DNA of 64,000 nucleotides from Aerococcus mictus (GTDB taxonomy: Bacteria > Bacillota > Bacilli > Lactobacillales > Aerococcaceae), in assembly GCF_003286595.3 (NCBI RefSeq), contig NZ_CP132985.1, forward strand, positions 434,001-498,000. Reading direction: 5' to 3'. Numbering within the stretch: the stretch's first letter is position 1; each line of letters begins with the position of its first letter. The notes beneath the pieces were generated by a model. It did no database searches. It worked only from the letters and a program-made list of their open reading frames with translations, and was not told where the DNA came from. A program made the translations under genes and the position numbers. Below, piece after piece: positions 46,332 through 54,754 of this stretch.

Positions 46332-46385
46332 GTTAAAGGTTTATTTTAATAGTTTGAATGATTTAGTGAAATTAGGAGAGAATAA

Positions 46386-47354
46386 ATGCAAACTTTTGAT
46401 TATGAGCAAGTCCAGTTAATCCCTGCTAAGTGTATTGTACAGAGCCGGTCGGAATGTGATACGGGTATTCAATTTGGACCTCATAAGTTCAAGATTCCGG
46501 TTGTCCCTGCTAACATGCAAACGGTCCTTAATGAATCCTTAGCCGAAAAATTAGCTGCTAATGGTTATTTCTACATTATGCACCGTTTTGAACCGGAAAA
46601 ACGTTTAGATTTTATCCGTCGTATGAATCAAAAAGGACTTTATACTTCTGTTAGTGTTGGGGTGAAGCCTGAAGAATATGACTTTATCGATGAAGTGAAA
46701 GAGTCTGGTGAAAAAGTAGACTACATCACCATTGATATTGCCCATGGTCACTCCCATACGGTTATTGATATGATTAAATATATCAAGAAACAACTACCTG
46801 ATACCTTTGTCATTGCAGGGAATATTGCCACTCCAGAAGCCGTCCGTGACTTAGAAAATGCCGGTGCTGACGCTACCAAGGTTGGTGTAGGGCCAGGTCG
46901 GGTATGTATTACTAAGATTAAAACGGGGTTTGGGACCGCAGGCTGGCAATTAGCGGCCATTCGCCTATGCGCTAAAGCAGCCCGTAAGCCAATTATTGCT
47001 GACGGGGGTATCCGTACCCATGGTGACATTGCTAAGAGCTTCCGCTTTGGCGCTTCCATGGTGATGATTGGTTCCTTACTCGCAGCCCATGAAGAATCAC
47101 CAGGTGAAGAAGTCATTCAAAATGGACAAAAATATAAGGAATATTTTGGCTCTGCTTCTGAATTTCAAAAGGGCGAATATAAGAATGTTGAAGGCAAGAA
47201 AATTTTAATTGAAAGCCGCGGCAGCATCTTCAAAACCTTGAAAGAAATGCAAGAAGACTTACAAAGTAGTATTTCTTACGCAGGTGGTAGGGATTTAGGT
47301 GCATTACGCACAGTTGACTATGTGGTCATTCCAAGCATCTATAATGGAGATTAA
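46386..47354 (+). CDS. guaC: GMP reductase
   Basis: 322 residues. Converts GMP to IMP with NADPH. IMPDH/GMPR TIM barrel without CBS insertion: [23 protein letters not shown] with the catalytic Cys, [14 protein letters not shown], and [13 protein letters not shown]. The length and lack of CBS domains separate it from IMP dehydrogenase. Start ATG after TAGGAGAG. Monocistronic with its own promoter and terminator. Confidence 0.94.
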   Translation: MQTFDYEQVQLIPAKCIVQSRSECDTGIQFGPHKFKIPVVPANMQTVLNESLAEKLAANGYFYIMHRFEPEKRLDFIRRMNQKGLYTSVSVGVKPEEYDFIDEVKESGEKVDYITIDIAHGHSHTVIDMIKYIKKQLPDTFVIAGNIATPEAVRDLENAGADATKVGVGPGRVCITKIKTGFGTAGWQLAAIRLCAKAARKPIIADGGIRTHGDIAKSFRFGASMVMIGSLLAAHEESPGEEVIQNGQKYKEYFGSASEFQKGEYKNVEGKKILIESRGSIFKTLKEMQEDLQSSISYAGGRDLGALRTVDYVVIPSIYNGD

Positions 47355-47371
47355 TACGGTATTGAAATTGA

Positions 47372-47400
47372 GGGCTGGAGAAAAACTTCAGCCCTTTTTT
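47372..47400 (+). terminator. Terminator after guaC
   Basis: 9-bp stem GGGCTGGAG / CTTCAGCCC, loop AAAAA, then T6. Confidence 0.93.
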
Positions 47401-47538
47401 ATTGCTTAATCAGCCTAATGATGAGCTTATTACCAGGAGTGATCGCTATTTTGTCAAAAGTACGCGGACCCTATTCTTCTGCTGCACTAGCAATGAGAGG
47501 CACATGAGAAGCTTTATCTTATTAAGGAGGAAAACCTT

Positions 47539-48420
47539 ATGAAAACTGCAATTATTACTGATAGTACAGCGGCCTTACCGGAATCTTTAGCCAAACATCC
47601 AGATGTTTACCAAGTCTATTTACAAATTAATTTAGCTGATGGGTCGACGATGACCGACACCAGCGATAGAGACCAAGTGACTGCCTACTATCACAGTCTG
47701 GCAAGCATGAAAACTTTACCAAGAACCTCCCAGCCCAGCATGGGGGAAGTGGTCCAAGTGATGGATGACTTAGTAGCCAAGGGTTATGATGAGGTTTTAA
47801 TCATGACTTTTCCTTCGGCCTTGAGTGGCACCTTTCAAAATTGTCAAAGCGTGGCCCAAGATTACCAAGACCGTCTATCCGTTTATTTGATGGACACTCG
47901 GCAAACCTCCATTCCCCTAGCCTACTTGGTTGAAGTCGCTTTAAACTTGATCGAGGCTGGGAATTTATCCCTAGCTGAGATTGTTGTCCTTTTGAACCAC
48001 TTGGATGAGGCGATGGTGATCTATGTCATCGTTGGCAATCTCGATAATCTTGTCAAAGGGGGCCGAGCAAGTAAGGGAATGGCCCTCTTAGGCAATTTAT
48101 TGAAGATATTTCCCATTGTCCGAATCGAACGCAATGGTGCCTTGGAAATGGTCGAAAAAGTTCGCACTCAAAAGAAGGCCCTCAAACGGATGGAAGAATT
48201 AATGGAAAAAGAGATGACGGCTTATTCAGAAGGGGTGGAATTAGCTCTTATCACCACTCCAGATAGCCTTTTAGCCGAGGAGTTTGAGCAAATGATTACT
48301 AAGGATGAAAGTCAATATCCTATCCGTCACGCCTTGATTCCCCCTGTAATTGGCACCCACTTGGGCTGTAATAGTGTCGCTTTTTGTGTACTCCCCAAAG
48401 TTGAAAATTTTAAGTTATAA
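47539..48420 (+). CDS. DegV family fatty-acid-binding protein, copy 1
   Basis: 293 residues. DegV signature: IITDSTAALPESL at the N-terminus, TSQPSMGEV, PSALSGTFQN and KGGRASKGMALLGNLLKI. DegV/FakB proteins hold fatty acids for the FakA kinase so that they can enter phospholipid synthesis. FakA is not in the window. The last part (PPVIGTHLGCN) carries the G-T-H motif of the lipid site. Tandem with a second copy 33 bases on. Confidence 0.93.
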   Translation: MKTAIITDSTAALPESLAKHPDVYQVYLQINLADGSTMTDTSDRDQVTAYYHSLASMKTLPRTSQPSMGEVVQVMDDLVAKGYDEVLIMTFPSALSGTFQNCQSVAQDYQDRLSVYLMDTRQTSIPLAYLVEVALNLIEAGNLSLAEIVVLLNHLDEAMVIYVIVGNLDNLVKGGRASKGMALLGNLLKIFPIVRIERNGALEMVEKVRTQKKALKRMEELMEKEMTAYSEGVELALITTPDSLLAEEFEQMITKDESQYPIRHALIPPVIGTHLGCNSVAFCVLPKVENFKL

Positions 48421-48453
48421 TATAAGCAAAGCTTAAATAAGGAGGTTGTTTAA

Positions 48454-49338
48454 ATGAAAGCAGCAATTTTAACCGATTCTACGGCGACACTCAATGATCG
48501 CTTGCTTAATCATCCTGATATTTATTATGTTTCTTTACAGCTCCATTTTTCCTCAGGGGAGACTTTTATTGAGACTGAAGACCGTAGCATCTTACCGGAA
48601 TTTTATCATCGCTTGAAAAATGCCAAAGAGCTACCTAAGACTTCTCAACCCCGCCCCCAAGACTTCTATGCCATTTATGAAGAATTAGTGGATAAAGGTT
48701 ATGATACCGTCTTCTTTATTCCCTTGAGTGCTGTGTTAAGTGGTACTAGCCAGACCGGACAATCGGTAGCTAGTGAATTTGAAGACCAAATTAAAACTTA
48801 TGTGATTGATACTGGTCGGGCAGCAACGCCTCTCCGTTACCTGGTGAGTCAGGCTTTAGATTTAGTGGAAGCTGGGGCTGAGCCTGAAGAAGTGGTGGCT
48901 AAGATTAAATGGTTAAATGCACACACGACCATCTGGGCTTTAGTAGGCGATATTAATAACTTAGTTAAGGGTGGCCGGGCTTCACGGGCTCAGGGCTTAC
49001 TCGGGTCCTTATTAAAAATCGTTCCTTTGATTGAATTTGACCAAGAAGGAAATATTTCCGTCTTAGCCAAGGTGAGAACCAAACGTAAGGCCTTAATGAA
49101 GCTAGCTGATGCCTTTATCGAGGAAGCTAAGAAATACTCTCAGGGCTACAAAGGCACCATTGCCCATGCTGATGATGAATCAGGGGCCAAAGAGCTGGCA
49201 GATTTAATCCGCGAGAAATTACCAGATATTGAAATCGAATTTGATTGGTTAACCCCAGTAGTGGGGACTCACGGAGGCACAGGTACCCTAGCCACAGCCG
49301 TATTGCCTAGTTTAAAGAATTATTTACTCACTAAATAA
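48454..49338 (+). CDS. DegV family fatty-acid-binding protein, copy 2
   Basis: 294 residues, clearly homologous to the gene upstream (ILTDSTATLNDRL, TSQPRPQDF, LSGTSQTGQ, KGGRASRAQGLLGSLLKI, VVGTHGGTGT). The sequences are diverged enough to suggest different acyl-chain preference, as FakB1 and FakB2 have. AAGGAGG ribosome site nine bases before ATG. Operon with copy 1, ended by a terminator. Confidence 0.93.
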   Translation: MKAAILTDSTATLNDRLLNHPDIYYVSLQLHFSSGETFIETEDRSILPEFYHRLKNAKELPKTSQPRPQDFYAIYEELVDKGYDTVFFIPLSAVLSGTSQTGQSVASEFEDQIKTYVIDTGRAATPLRYLVSQALDLVEAGAEPEEVVAKIKWLNAHTTIWALVGDINNLVKGGRASRAQGLLGSLLKIVPLIEFDQEGNISVLAKVRTKRKALMKLADAFIEEAKKYSQGYKGTIAHADDESGAKELADLIREKLPDIEIEFDWLTPVVGTHGGTGTLATAVLPSLKNYLLTK

Positions 49339-49350
49339 GCATCAATTATC

Positions 49351-49386
49351 AAGTCTCTTAATCATCAAGTTGGGAGACTTTTTTTA
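49351..49386 (+). terminator. Terminator after the degV pair
   Basis: AAGTCTCTTAA / TTGGGAGACTT (11 bp with two G-T pairs), loop TCATCAAG, then T6. Confidence 0.9.
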
Positions 49387-49511
49387 TTAGACTGGTTATT
49401 GAGAAGGTAATTTGGCAAAGGATTTTAAGATCTCTTTGAAGATATCTTAGTGGATAACTGTTAAAATAGGGCTTAACACGCTATAATAAGTAAGACAGAA
49501 GGGGTGGAAGG

Positions 49512-49973
49512 ATGCAATTAACCAGTTTAGTCTATTTGGAGCGTGATGAGCGCTTTTTAATGTTACACCGTATCAAGAAGGCACATGATATCAACCAGGG
49601 TAAATGGGTTGGCATTGGGGGAAAGTTCGAACTAGGAGAAACTCCCATAGAATGTGCTAAGCGGGAAGTAAAAGAAGAGACCGGCTGGGAACTTGAAGCA
49701 GCAGAATTTCGCGGTGTCGTCACCTTTATCTATGCCGAAGATGAGCCGATGTATATTTTTGTTTATACGGGAACCCTAGCTAGTGATGAGGTCAGGGAGA
49801 ATGATGAAGGGGTTATGGCTTGGATCCCTAAAGATGAAGTTTTAGACCTCCCGCTGTGGGAAGGCGACCGCTTATTCTTAGAGCCCTTAATGACTAGCGA
49901 TGAGCTGTTTGATATTAAGGTAGTATACGATGAAAACAGCCAGCTACTGGCTTATGAGGATAACCGTCAATAG
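49512..49973 (+). CDS. Nudix hydrolase (MutT-like)
   Basis: 153 residues. A full Nudix box is visible: GGKFELGETPIEC followed by AKREVKEETGWEL (G-x5-E-x7-REV-x-EE pattern). YLERDERFLMLHRIKK at the N-terminus resembles 8-oxo-dGTP diphosphatases of Firmicutes. It hydrolyses nucleoside diphosphate derivatives; the exact substrate is unknown. It is 14 bases before the CpsB-like gene and likely co-transcribed with it. Confidence 0.9.
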   Translation: MQLTSLVYLERDERFLMLHRIKKAHDINQGKWVGIGGKFELGETPIECAKREVKEETGWELEAAEFRGVVTFIYAEDEPMYIFVYTGTLASDEVRENDEGVMAWIPKDEVLDLPLWEGDRLFLEPLMTSDELFDIKVVYDENSQLLAYEDNRQ

Positions 49974-49987
49974 AAGGAGAATGCTAG

Positions 49988-50737
49988 ATGTTAGTGGATA
50001 TGGCCTGTCACATTGCCAAAGTGGATCATACAGACTCTAATAAAGAGCAATTAGCCATGGCTAATACCATTTGGCAAAGTGGTGTGACCCATGTCCTAGC
50101 CACTGCTTCTTATCCGACTGATCCAGCAGCTACTGGGGGGGACTTAGTACAGGCCGCCGAAGCTTTTCAAGAGGACTTAGACCGGCGAGGGATTGCCTTA
50201 ATGGTCTACCCAGGTCAGATTATTGACTTAGCCCAGGCGATTTCCTGGGATGACTTATCCCAAGATATTCTCTATGCTGATCTCAACCAGCGTTATGTTC
50301 TAGTTAAATTAAATCAAGAGGATCCCCAGCGCTACTTTGAACCCTTACTTTTCGAATGGTTGAAGCATGATATCCGCCCAGTCTTAGTCCAAATTGAGGA
50401 AAACCAGGCCCTCATGCGCGATATTGACCAAGTTTATCAGTGGGTTGACCAGGGTTGCTACACGGCCTTGACGGCGGGAAATCTACTAGGCCGCCAGGGC
50501 AAGCAAGTAAAGAAACAGTGCCATTACTTATTGGAAGCCGGTTTGGCCCACTTGCTGGGGAGTTTTTCCACTAGTAGTGATGACTACCAATTACGCCAAG
50601 CTTATACTGCTTTGGAAAACCGTTATGGACAGAGCGTTAGCTTTGATATCCAGCAGAATGCAAGGGCTTTGATTAATGGGGATCCTTTAATCGACCATTT
50701 TCAAATTAAAAAGAAAAAACGTTTCTGGTTCTTCTAG
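49988..50737 (+). CDS. Degenerate CpsB/Wzh (PHP-type tyrosine phosphatase) homologue
   Basis: 249 residues, collinear with capsule phosphatase CpsB, an Mn-dependent PHP enzyme, and placed directly before CpsC and CpsD as usual. Compared from memory with the pneumococcal protein, most metal ligands are gone: the starting H-x-H is A-C-H (VDMACHI), the SH in the second motif is AS (ATASYP), the metal Glu is Gln (YPGQII), AHIERY is VQIEEN, and the closing SDMHN is SFSTS. The surrounding framework (CYTALTAGNLLG, LLEAGLAHLLGS, ALENRYG) is retained. Best read as a pseudo-phosphatase with a binding or regulatory role; intact frame argues against decay. Confidence 0.8.
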   Translation: MLVDMACHIAKVDHTDSNKEQLAMANTIWQSGVTHVLATASYPTDPAATGGDLVQAAEAFQEDLDRRGIALMVYPGQIIDLAQAISWDDLSQDILYADLNQRYVLVKLNQEDPQRYFEPLLFEWLKHDIRPVLVQIEENQALMRDIDQVYQWVDQGCYTALTAGNLLGRQGKQVKKQCHYLLEAGLAHLLGSFSTSSDDYQLRQAYTALENRYGQSVSFDIQQNARALINGDPLIDHFQIKKKKRFWFF

Positions 50738-50749
50738 AAAGTTAAAACA

Positions 50750-50777
50750 GGCCTTTCCTTAATCAATTAGAAAGGCT
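50750..50777 (+). other. Hairpin between the cpsB-like and cpsC genes
   Basis: GCCTTTC pairs with GAAAGGC across a 12-base loop, without a following T-run. It may weaken or process the transcript between the two genes; it is not a convincing terminator. Confidence 0.35.
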
Positions 50778-50818
50778 GCTATGATTATTTTAAAGAAATG
50801 AGGATGTGACACTTAACC

Positions 50819-51547
50819 ATGAAGCAGTACAAAGGACGATCATTGGCTTCTTTTTTCCGGGGGCTTAAGCGGCAGTGGCTGTTTATCTTCTTAGGGGTCC
50901 TGCTTGGGATTGTGGTGGCCAGTGCTTATAATTTCTTATGGGCAGAGGCAGAATACGCCTCACAAACTCAAATCGTGGTCACCCCTAAGGACAGTGATAA
51001 GGACAAGGCGGACGAAAAGAAAGCGGGTTTAAAAACCTACGACGACTTGCTTCATACGCCACTTATCTTACAACCAGTGGCCCAAGCCCATCAAAGAGAC
51101 GTTGAAACTTTGAGTGAGAATACTCATTTAGAAGCCGATCAAAAATCGGCAGTCTTCAATGTGATTGTGACAGACGGTAATGCTAGTCAAGCGAAAAGCT
51201 TGGCCTCCGATATTAGTAAAGAATTTATCCAACAACTTCCCCAAGTCCTCGATGTTGAAAAAGTGACCTTATTAAGCCCAGCCAGCTATAATGAGAAACC
51301 GGTTAGTCCCAATTACTGGTTGAATCTCCTCTTAGGAGCTGTACTCGGGGGCTTAGTCAGTCTAGTCATTCAAGCGATTCGGGTGCTTAACGATGATACG
51401 GTACGGAGTCAAGCTGTGGTTGAAGAAATGGGTTGGTCCTTAATTGGCGTCTTACCGCAAATGAGTGAGGAGTCCATTGAGGTGACCCGCTTTAAACGTC
51501 GTTACAGAAGCCAGGATGACAATGATGAGACCAAACGGCGAATTTAG
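50819..51547 (+). CDS. Capsule chain-length/kinase-adaptor protein CpsC (Wzz family)
   Basis: 242 residues with two membrane helices: one at about 18-38 and one at about 171-192, the second carrying a conserved P-x2-P-like start (KPVSPNYWLNLLLG). The loop between lies outside. A cytosolic C-terminus activates the partner kinase in this family. It controls polymer length and export together with CpsD. Follows the degenerate CpsB gene after 81 bases and precedes CpsD by 18 bases. Confidence 0.88.
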   Translation: MKQYKGRSLASFFRGLKRQWLFIFLGVLLGIVVASAYNFLWAEAEYASQTQIVVTPKDSDKDKADEKKAGLKTYDDLLHTPLILQPVAQAHQRDVETLSENTHLEADQKSAVFNVIVTDGNASQAKSLASDISKEFIQQLPQVLDVEKVTLLSPASYNEKPVSPNYWLNLLLGAVLGGLVSLVIQAIRVLNDDTVRSQAVVEEMGWSLIGVLPQMSEESIEVTRFKRRYRSQDDNDETKRRI

Positions 51548-51565
51548 TAAAGGTGATCAAGTCTT

Positions 51566-52321
51566 ATGTTTAATTTCAAACAACGAAAAATTGACAAGAA
51601 AAATAAGGAACAACGGCGTGGCGTGAGTTTAATCACGGCTGCCGATCCTAATCATGTGATTTCAGAACAGTTTCGCACGATTCGTACCAATATCCAATTT
51701 GCTATTGATGCTTATCATTTGAAGACGCTAATGTTTACCTCATCAGGCCCCTGGGAAGGAAAATCCACCATTGCAGCCAATGTGGCGACGACCATGGCGC
51801 ATTTGGATGGGGTACGCGTTTTGATGATTGATTGCGATTTACGTAAGCCTACAGTGCATAAAACCTTCGATATCCATAGCCGCAAGGGGTTGACCACTTA
51901 TCTTACTGACCGCGATGTCGATTACATGGATGTCGCCCAATATGTGGCTGAAGTGAACACCTATGTGATACCAGCTGGTCCTATCCCGCCTAACCCGGCC
52001 GAGCTCTTGAGTTCTCAACGGATGAGTGACTTATTGGAGGACGTGACGGCTGTCTTTGACTTGGTTATTATTGATGCTCCCCCACTCTTACCAGTGACTG
52101 ATGCCCAAATTATTGCCAGCCGAACAGATGCCAGTGTCTTCGTCTTACGGGAGGGTGTGGCTAGTTATCAAGATATTCAAAAATCCAAGCGCCTCTTGGA
52201 AAGCGTTGATGCTAATGTGATTGGGGCCATCTATAATGGAGCAGATGGCCAAGGAATGAATGCCTACTATGGCTATGGTTACCGTGATGAAGATATTGAT
52301 AGTGAGGATTTACAGTCCTAG
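51566..52321 (+). CDS. Tyrosine-protein kinase CpsD (BY-kinase)
   Basis: 251 residues. Bacterial tyrosine autokinase: Walker A SGPWEGKSTIAAN, Walker A' LMIDCDLRKP, Walker B VIIDAPPLL. The C-terminus carries a Tyr cluster (NAYYGYGYRDEDID), the autophosphorylation site. It is therefore an intact kinase that works with CpsC at the inner membrane face to govern capsule polymerisation. The normally paired phosphatase upstream appears dead, so dephosphorylation must come from elsewhere, such as the LMW-PTP at 63249. Confidence 0.93.
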   Translation: MFNFKQRKIDKKNKEQRRGVSLITAADPNHVISEQFRTIRTNIQFAIDAYHLKTLMFTSSGPWEGKSTIAANVATTMAHLDGVRVLMIDCDLRKPTVHKTFDIHSRKGLTTYLTDRDVDYMDVAQYVAEVNTYVIPAGPIPPNPAELLSSQRMSDLLEDVTAVFDLVIIDAPPLLPVTDAQIIASRTDASVFVLREGVASYQDIQKSKRLLESVDANVIGAIYNGADGQGMNAYYGYGYRDEDIDSEDLQS

Positions 52322-52350
52322 CTCTTATTCAATTGGGAGAGATCGATAAG

Positions 52351-52512
52351 ATGAATAAATTAGCTTTAACTTTACTGAGCTTAGCTGGACTGCAGCTTTG
52401 GGACTGGCGTCATTCCCAAGTTAAGGCTCCCTGCCTAAGTGACCAAGAAAAAATGGACTATAGTAAAGGCGAAGAATCTAGTAAGAAAAATTTAATCAAT
52501 GGAGGTAGATAA
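52351..52512 (+). CDS. Small unknown protein with signal-like N-terminus
   Basis: 53 codons from ATG at 52351 with GGGAGAG about nine bases upstream. The first 17 residues (MNKLALTLLSLAGLQLW) are hydrophobic after one Lys, like a signal or anchor; the rest is polar, with a single Cys at 28 and a Lys/Ser-rich tail ending NLINGGR. The stop is one base before the next gene's GTG, and its last codons contain that gene's GGAGGT, suggesting coupling. No family recognised. Part of the cps control operon by position. Confidence 0.5.
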   Translation: MNKLALTLLSLAGLQLWDWRHSQVKAPCLSDQEKMDYSKGEESSKKNLINGGR

Positions 52513-52513
52513 C

Positions 52514-52981
52514 GTGGCTAAACCGATACATGCTGCTTTGACTTATGCGCAGAACGAAGAATTAAAACGCTTGAATACCCAATATGCCAAGAATGATGTC
52601 AGCCAAGTGTTAAAAACAATCCAAGAATTTATCAATAACTATCAAGAATACTTTATGGATGGGCAAATAAATATGTTCGCTATTGAGGCCCAACCTAATT
52701 TACGGAACCATACCGCTCGTACGGCCTTTGTCATGATTAATTTAACCGGCAAGACCATTACGGAAATGAATGCGCATTTAGAATTTAAAATTGATGACTT
52801 TGACCTCCAGTTCGAGCCAGTGGACTGGGAAATTCCAAGTGATTTTCTAGGGAGTTGGGCGCCTAACTATGCCATTATGGTAGTCGACGACATCCCTATG
52901 CAAGGGCAACCAACCAAGGCGAGCTATCTTCTTGATGACATTGAACTATCGGTAAGCAATGTTACAGTAGTCAATGCCTAA
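52514..52981 (+). CDS. Hypothetical protein downstream of cpsD
   Basis: 155 residues from GTG at 52514, which is 7 bases after GGAGGT; an in-frame ATG at 52499 lies before that site. The first 50 residues are helical and charged. The remainder is beta-rich (RTAFVMINLTGKTITEMNAHLEF, VDWEIPSDFLGSWAPNY), faintly like the SLAP-type domains of surface proteins, though I would not assign it. No signal peptide or Cys, so likely cytosolic. Last gene of the operon; terminator follows. Confidence 0.65.
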   Translation: MAKPIHAALTYAQNEELKRLNTQYAKNDVSQVLKTIQEFINNYQEYFMDGQINMFAIEAQPNLRNHTARTAFVMINLTGKTITEMNAHLEFKIDDFDLQFEPVDWEIPSDFLGSWAPNYAIMVVDDIPMQGQPTKASYLLDDIELSVSNVTVVNA

Positions 52982-53019
52982 GCTAGGATTTAAGTTGGAG
53001 AAAATTATAAATAATAGAA

Positions 53020-53057
53020 AAAACGGAGTAGCCAGATTGTGGGCAACTCCGTTTTTG
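53020..53057 (+). terminator. Terminator of the cps control operon
   Basis: AAAACGGAGT / ACTCCGTTTT with inner GCC / GGC, then TTTTTG. The 492-base gap that follows holds the repeat array described next. Confidence 0.9.
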
Positions 53058-53117
53058 TTTGTATAATTTTTTCAACGCTGGATAGCTTTCGTCCTTTGAT
53101 GTGACTGTCGCACTCTT

Positions 53118-53232
53118 TAGTCGAGTTCAGACGCCAGCCTTGAAGTCACTTCAGAAAATTCCAACGCACAGTTCCCTGTGCTTATGGTATTTTCTTCCAG
53201 TGATTCAAGTCTTTGACGGCGTCCTCACATCC
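53118..53232 (+). repeat. Long-hairpin intergenic repeat, copy B
   Basis: Inverted relative to copy A and closely similar over its whole length. Opens with TAGTCGAGTTC, then AGACGCC / GGCGTC and further stem pairs up to CACAG / CTGTG. It ends CTCACATCC. To its left, 53069-53112 (AACGCTGGATAGC, TTTCGTCC, TGTGACTGTCGCACTC) looks like the remnant of another copy related to 56695-56787. Confidence 0.85.
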
Positions 53233-53235
53233 TTT

Positions 53236-53343
53236 TAGTCGAGTTCGGAAGGGTGAGGGGATGTCCTTTCAGAAAAGTTGAACGACCAGCTTTGCTGGCC
53301 TTATCATCTTTTCCTCCAAGGAATCTCCCTCCCTGATCCTTCC
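53236..53343 (+). repeat. Long-hairpin intergenic repeat, copy C (diverged stem)
   Basis: Opens with the same TAGTCGAGTTC, 118 bases after the first. Stem sequences differ (GGAAGG / CCTTCC, GAGGG / CCCTC, CCAGC / GCTGG), but TTTCAGAAAA, AACG, CTTAT and TTTTCCTCCA recur at matching places. Confidence 0.75.
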
Positions 53344-53367
53344 TCAAATCCTTACCAAACCTGCTCC

Positions 53368-53462
53368 GAGTGCAGATCGATCTCCACTTCACTAAAGTGC
53401 AAGAAATTCTTTTTAAGAATTTTTGCGCTTTAGTTCCAGTGTTATCGATCTTTAGTGCACTC
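53368..53462 (+). repeat. Third hairpin of the array
   Basis: GAGTGC (53368) mirrors GCACTC (53457), GATCGAT mirrors ATCGATC (53444), and AGAAATTCTT / AAGAATTTTT closes the apex. Lacks the CTTAT motif; shares TTCCAGTG with copy B. It ends 11 bases before the proA stop codon. Confidence 0.65.
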
Positions 53463-53473
53463 TTCGCACTCTG

Positions 53474-54730
53474 TTATTCTCTGATTTGGCCTTGGCCGAA
53501 GATGGTGTATTTATAGGAGGTGAGTGCTTCCAAGCCCATGGGGCCGCGGGCGTGGAGTTTTTGGGTGGAAATTCCAATTTCGCCGCCAAAGCCAAAGACC
53601 TCACCATCGGTAAAGCGGGTCGACGCATTAACGTAGACACAGGCCGAGTCCACGTCATCCATAAAGCGGTTAGCGATGGCATAATCATTGGTTACAATGG
53701 CTTCGGAATGGTGACTAGAGTGTTCAGCAATATGGTCAACGGCCTCTTGGTAACCCTTAACTACCTTAATGGCAATTTCATAGTCCAAGTATTCCTCGTC
53801 ATAGTCGGCTGCAGTGGCTGGAATAACGCCATCGATATAGTCAGCGGTGACTTGGTCACCATGGATTTTAACCTGGTGGTCCTTCAGTGCCTGACCAGCT
53901 AGGGGGAGAAAATCTTTGGCAATAGCTTGGTCGACCAGGAGAGTTTCTAGGGCATTGCAGACAGAAACTCTTTGGGTTTTCCCGTTGATTAGGATGTTTA
54001 AAGCCATATCAAAATCGCAGGCTTCATGGATATAGAGATGACAGTTTCCTACTCCGGTTTCAATGGTTGGAATCGTGGCCGTTTGGACAACTCTTTGGAT
54101 GAGATTCTTACTTCCGCGGGGGATTAGGCAATCGATGGAATCATTCATGGTCATCATTTCCCCTGCTAAGTCATGGCTGGGGTTGTCGATAAACTGGATG
54201 GCAGCTTTAGGTAAGTCGACGGCTTCAAGGCCTTCTTGTAAGGCATGGACGATGGCTTGGTTGGTTTGAATGGTTTCCTTACCCCCACGCAGAATCACGG
54301 CATTCCCTGTTTTAAAGCAAAGTCCAGCGGCATCCGAACTGACATTGGGACGGGATTCATAAATAATACCGATGACCCCTAGAGGCACCCGGCGTTTACC
54401 GATCCTTAGGCCATTTTCATTGACCCACATGTCATCGACATGGTTAATGGGGTCGTCTAATTGGGCGACTTTTTCTAGACCTTGGGCCATAGCTTCAATG
54501 CGGTCTGGATTTAAGGTCATCCGTTCCACAAAAGCAGCTTTCAGTCCTTGTTCTTGGGCTTTTTGGCACTCTGCCTGGTTGGTTGAGAGAATATTTTCTG
54601 AGGCATTTCTTAGGGTTTGGGCCATTTGGATAAGGGCTTGGTCTTTTTTAGTCCGGGGTAAATTGCTGAGTTGACGGGCTGCCACTTTGGCATCTTGGCC
54701 CATTTGCACTAAATCAGCTGAATTAATCAT
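53474..54730 (-). CDS. proA: Glutamate-5-semialdehyde dehydrogenase (gamma-glutamyl phosphate reductase)
   Basis: 418 residues. Second step of proline synthesis: reduces glutamyl phosphate with NADPH. ALDH-like fold with GVIGIIYESRPNV, LRGGKE, IPRGSKNLI, and the catalytic Cys in QRVSVCNALETLL. The C-terminus FGFGGEIGISTQKLHARGPMG is characteristic. Lies 24 bases after proB in the same orientation. Terminator function may be provided by the hairpins of the repeat array downstream. Confidence 0.96.
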   Translation of the reverse strand: MINSADLVQMGQDAKVAARQLSNLPRTKKDQALIQMAQTLRNASENILSTNQAECQKAQEQGLKAAFVERMTLNPDRIEAMAQGLEKVAQLDDPINHVDDMWVNENGLRIGKRRVPLGVIGIIYESRPNVSSDAAGLCFKTGNAVILRGGKETIQTNQAIVHALQEGLEAVDLPKAAIQFIDNPSHDLAGEMMTMNDSIDCLIPRGSKNLIQRVVQTATIPTIETGVGNCHLYIHEACDFDMALNILINGKTQRVSVCNALETLLVDQAIAKDFLPLAGQALKDHQVKIHGDQVTADYIDGVIPATAADYDEEYLDYEIAIKVVKGYQEAVDHIAEHSSHHSEAIVTNDYAIANRFMDDVDSACVYVNASTRFTDGEVFGFGGEIGISTQKLHARGPMGLEALTSYKYTIFGQGQIRE

Positions 54731-54754
54731 GATTTTTCACTCCTTGGATAAATG

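Noticed and set aside
47417..47506. Short frame of about 28 codons between guaC and the first degV gene
   Set aside because: No ribosome site and no coding character beyond an open frame.
53069..53462. Possible CRISPR array in the repeat-rich gap
   Set aside because: The repeats are few, long and self-complementary, with no regular short repeats, unique spacers or cas genes.
53486..53902. 138-codon plus-strand frame opposite proA
   Set aside because: It lies wholly within proA, has no ribosome site or family features, and proA is unmistakable.
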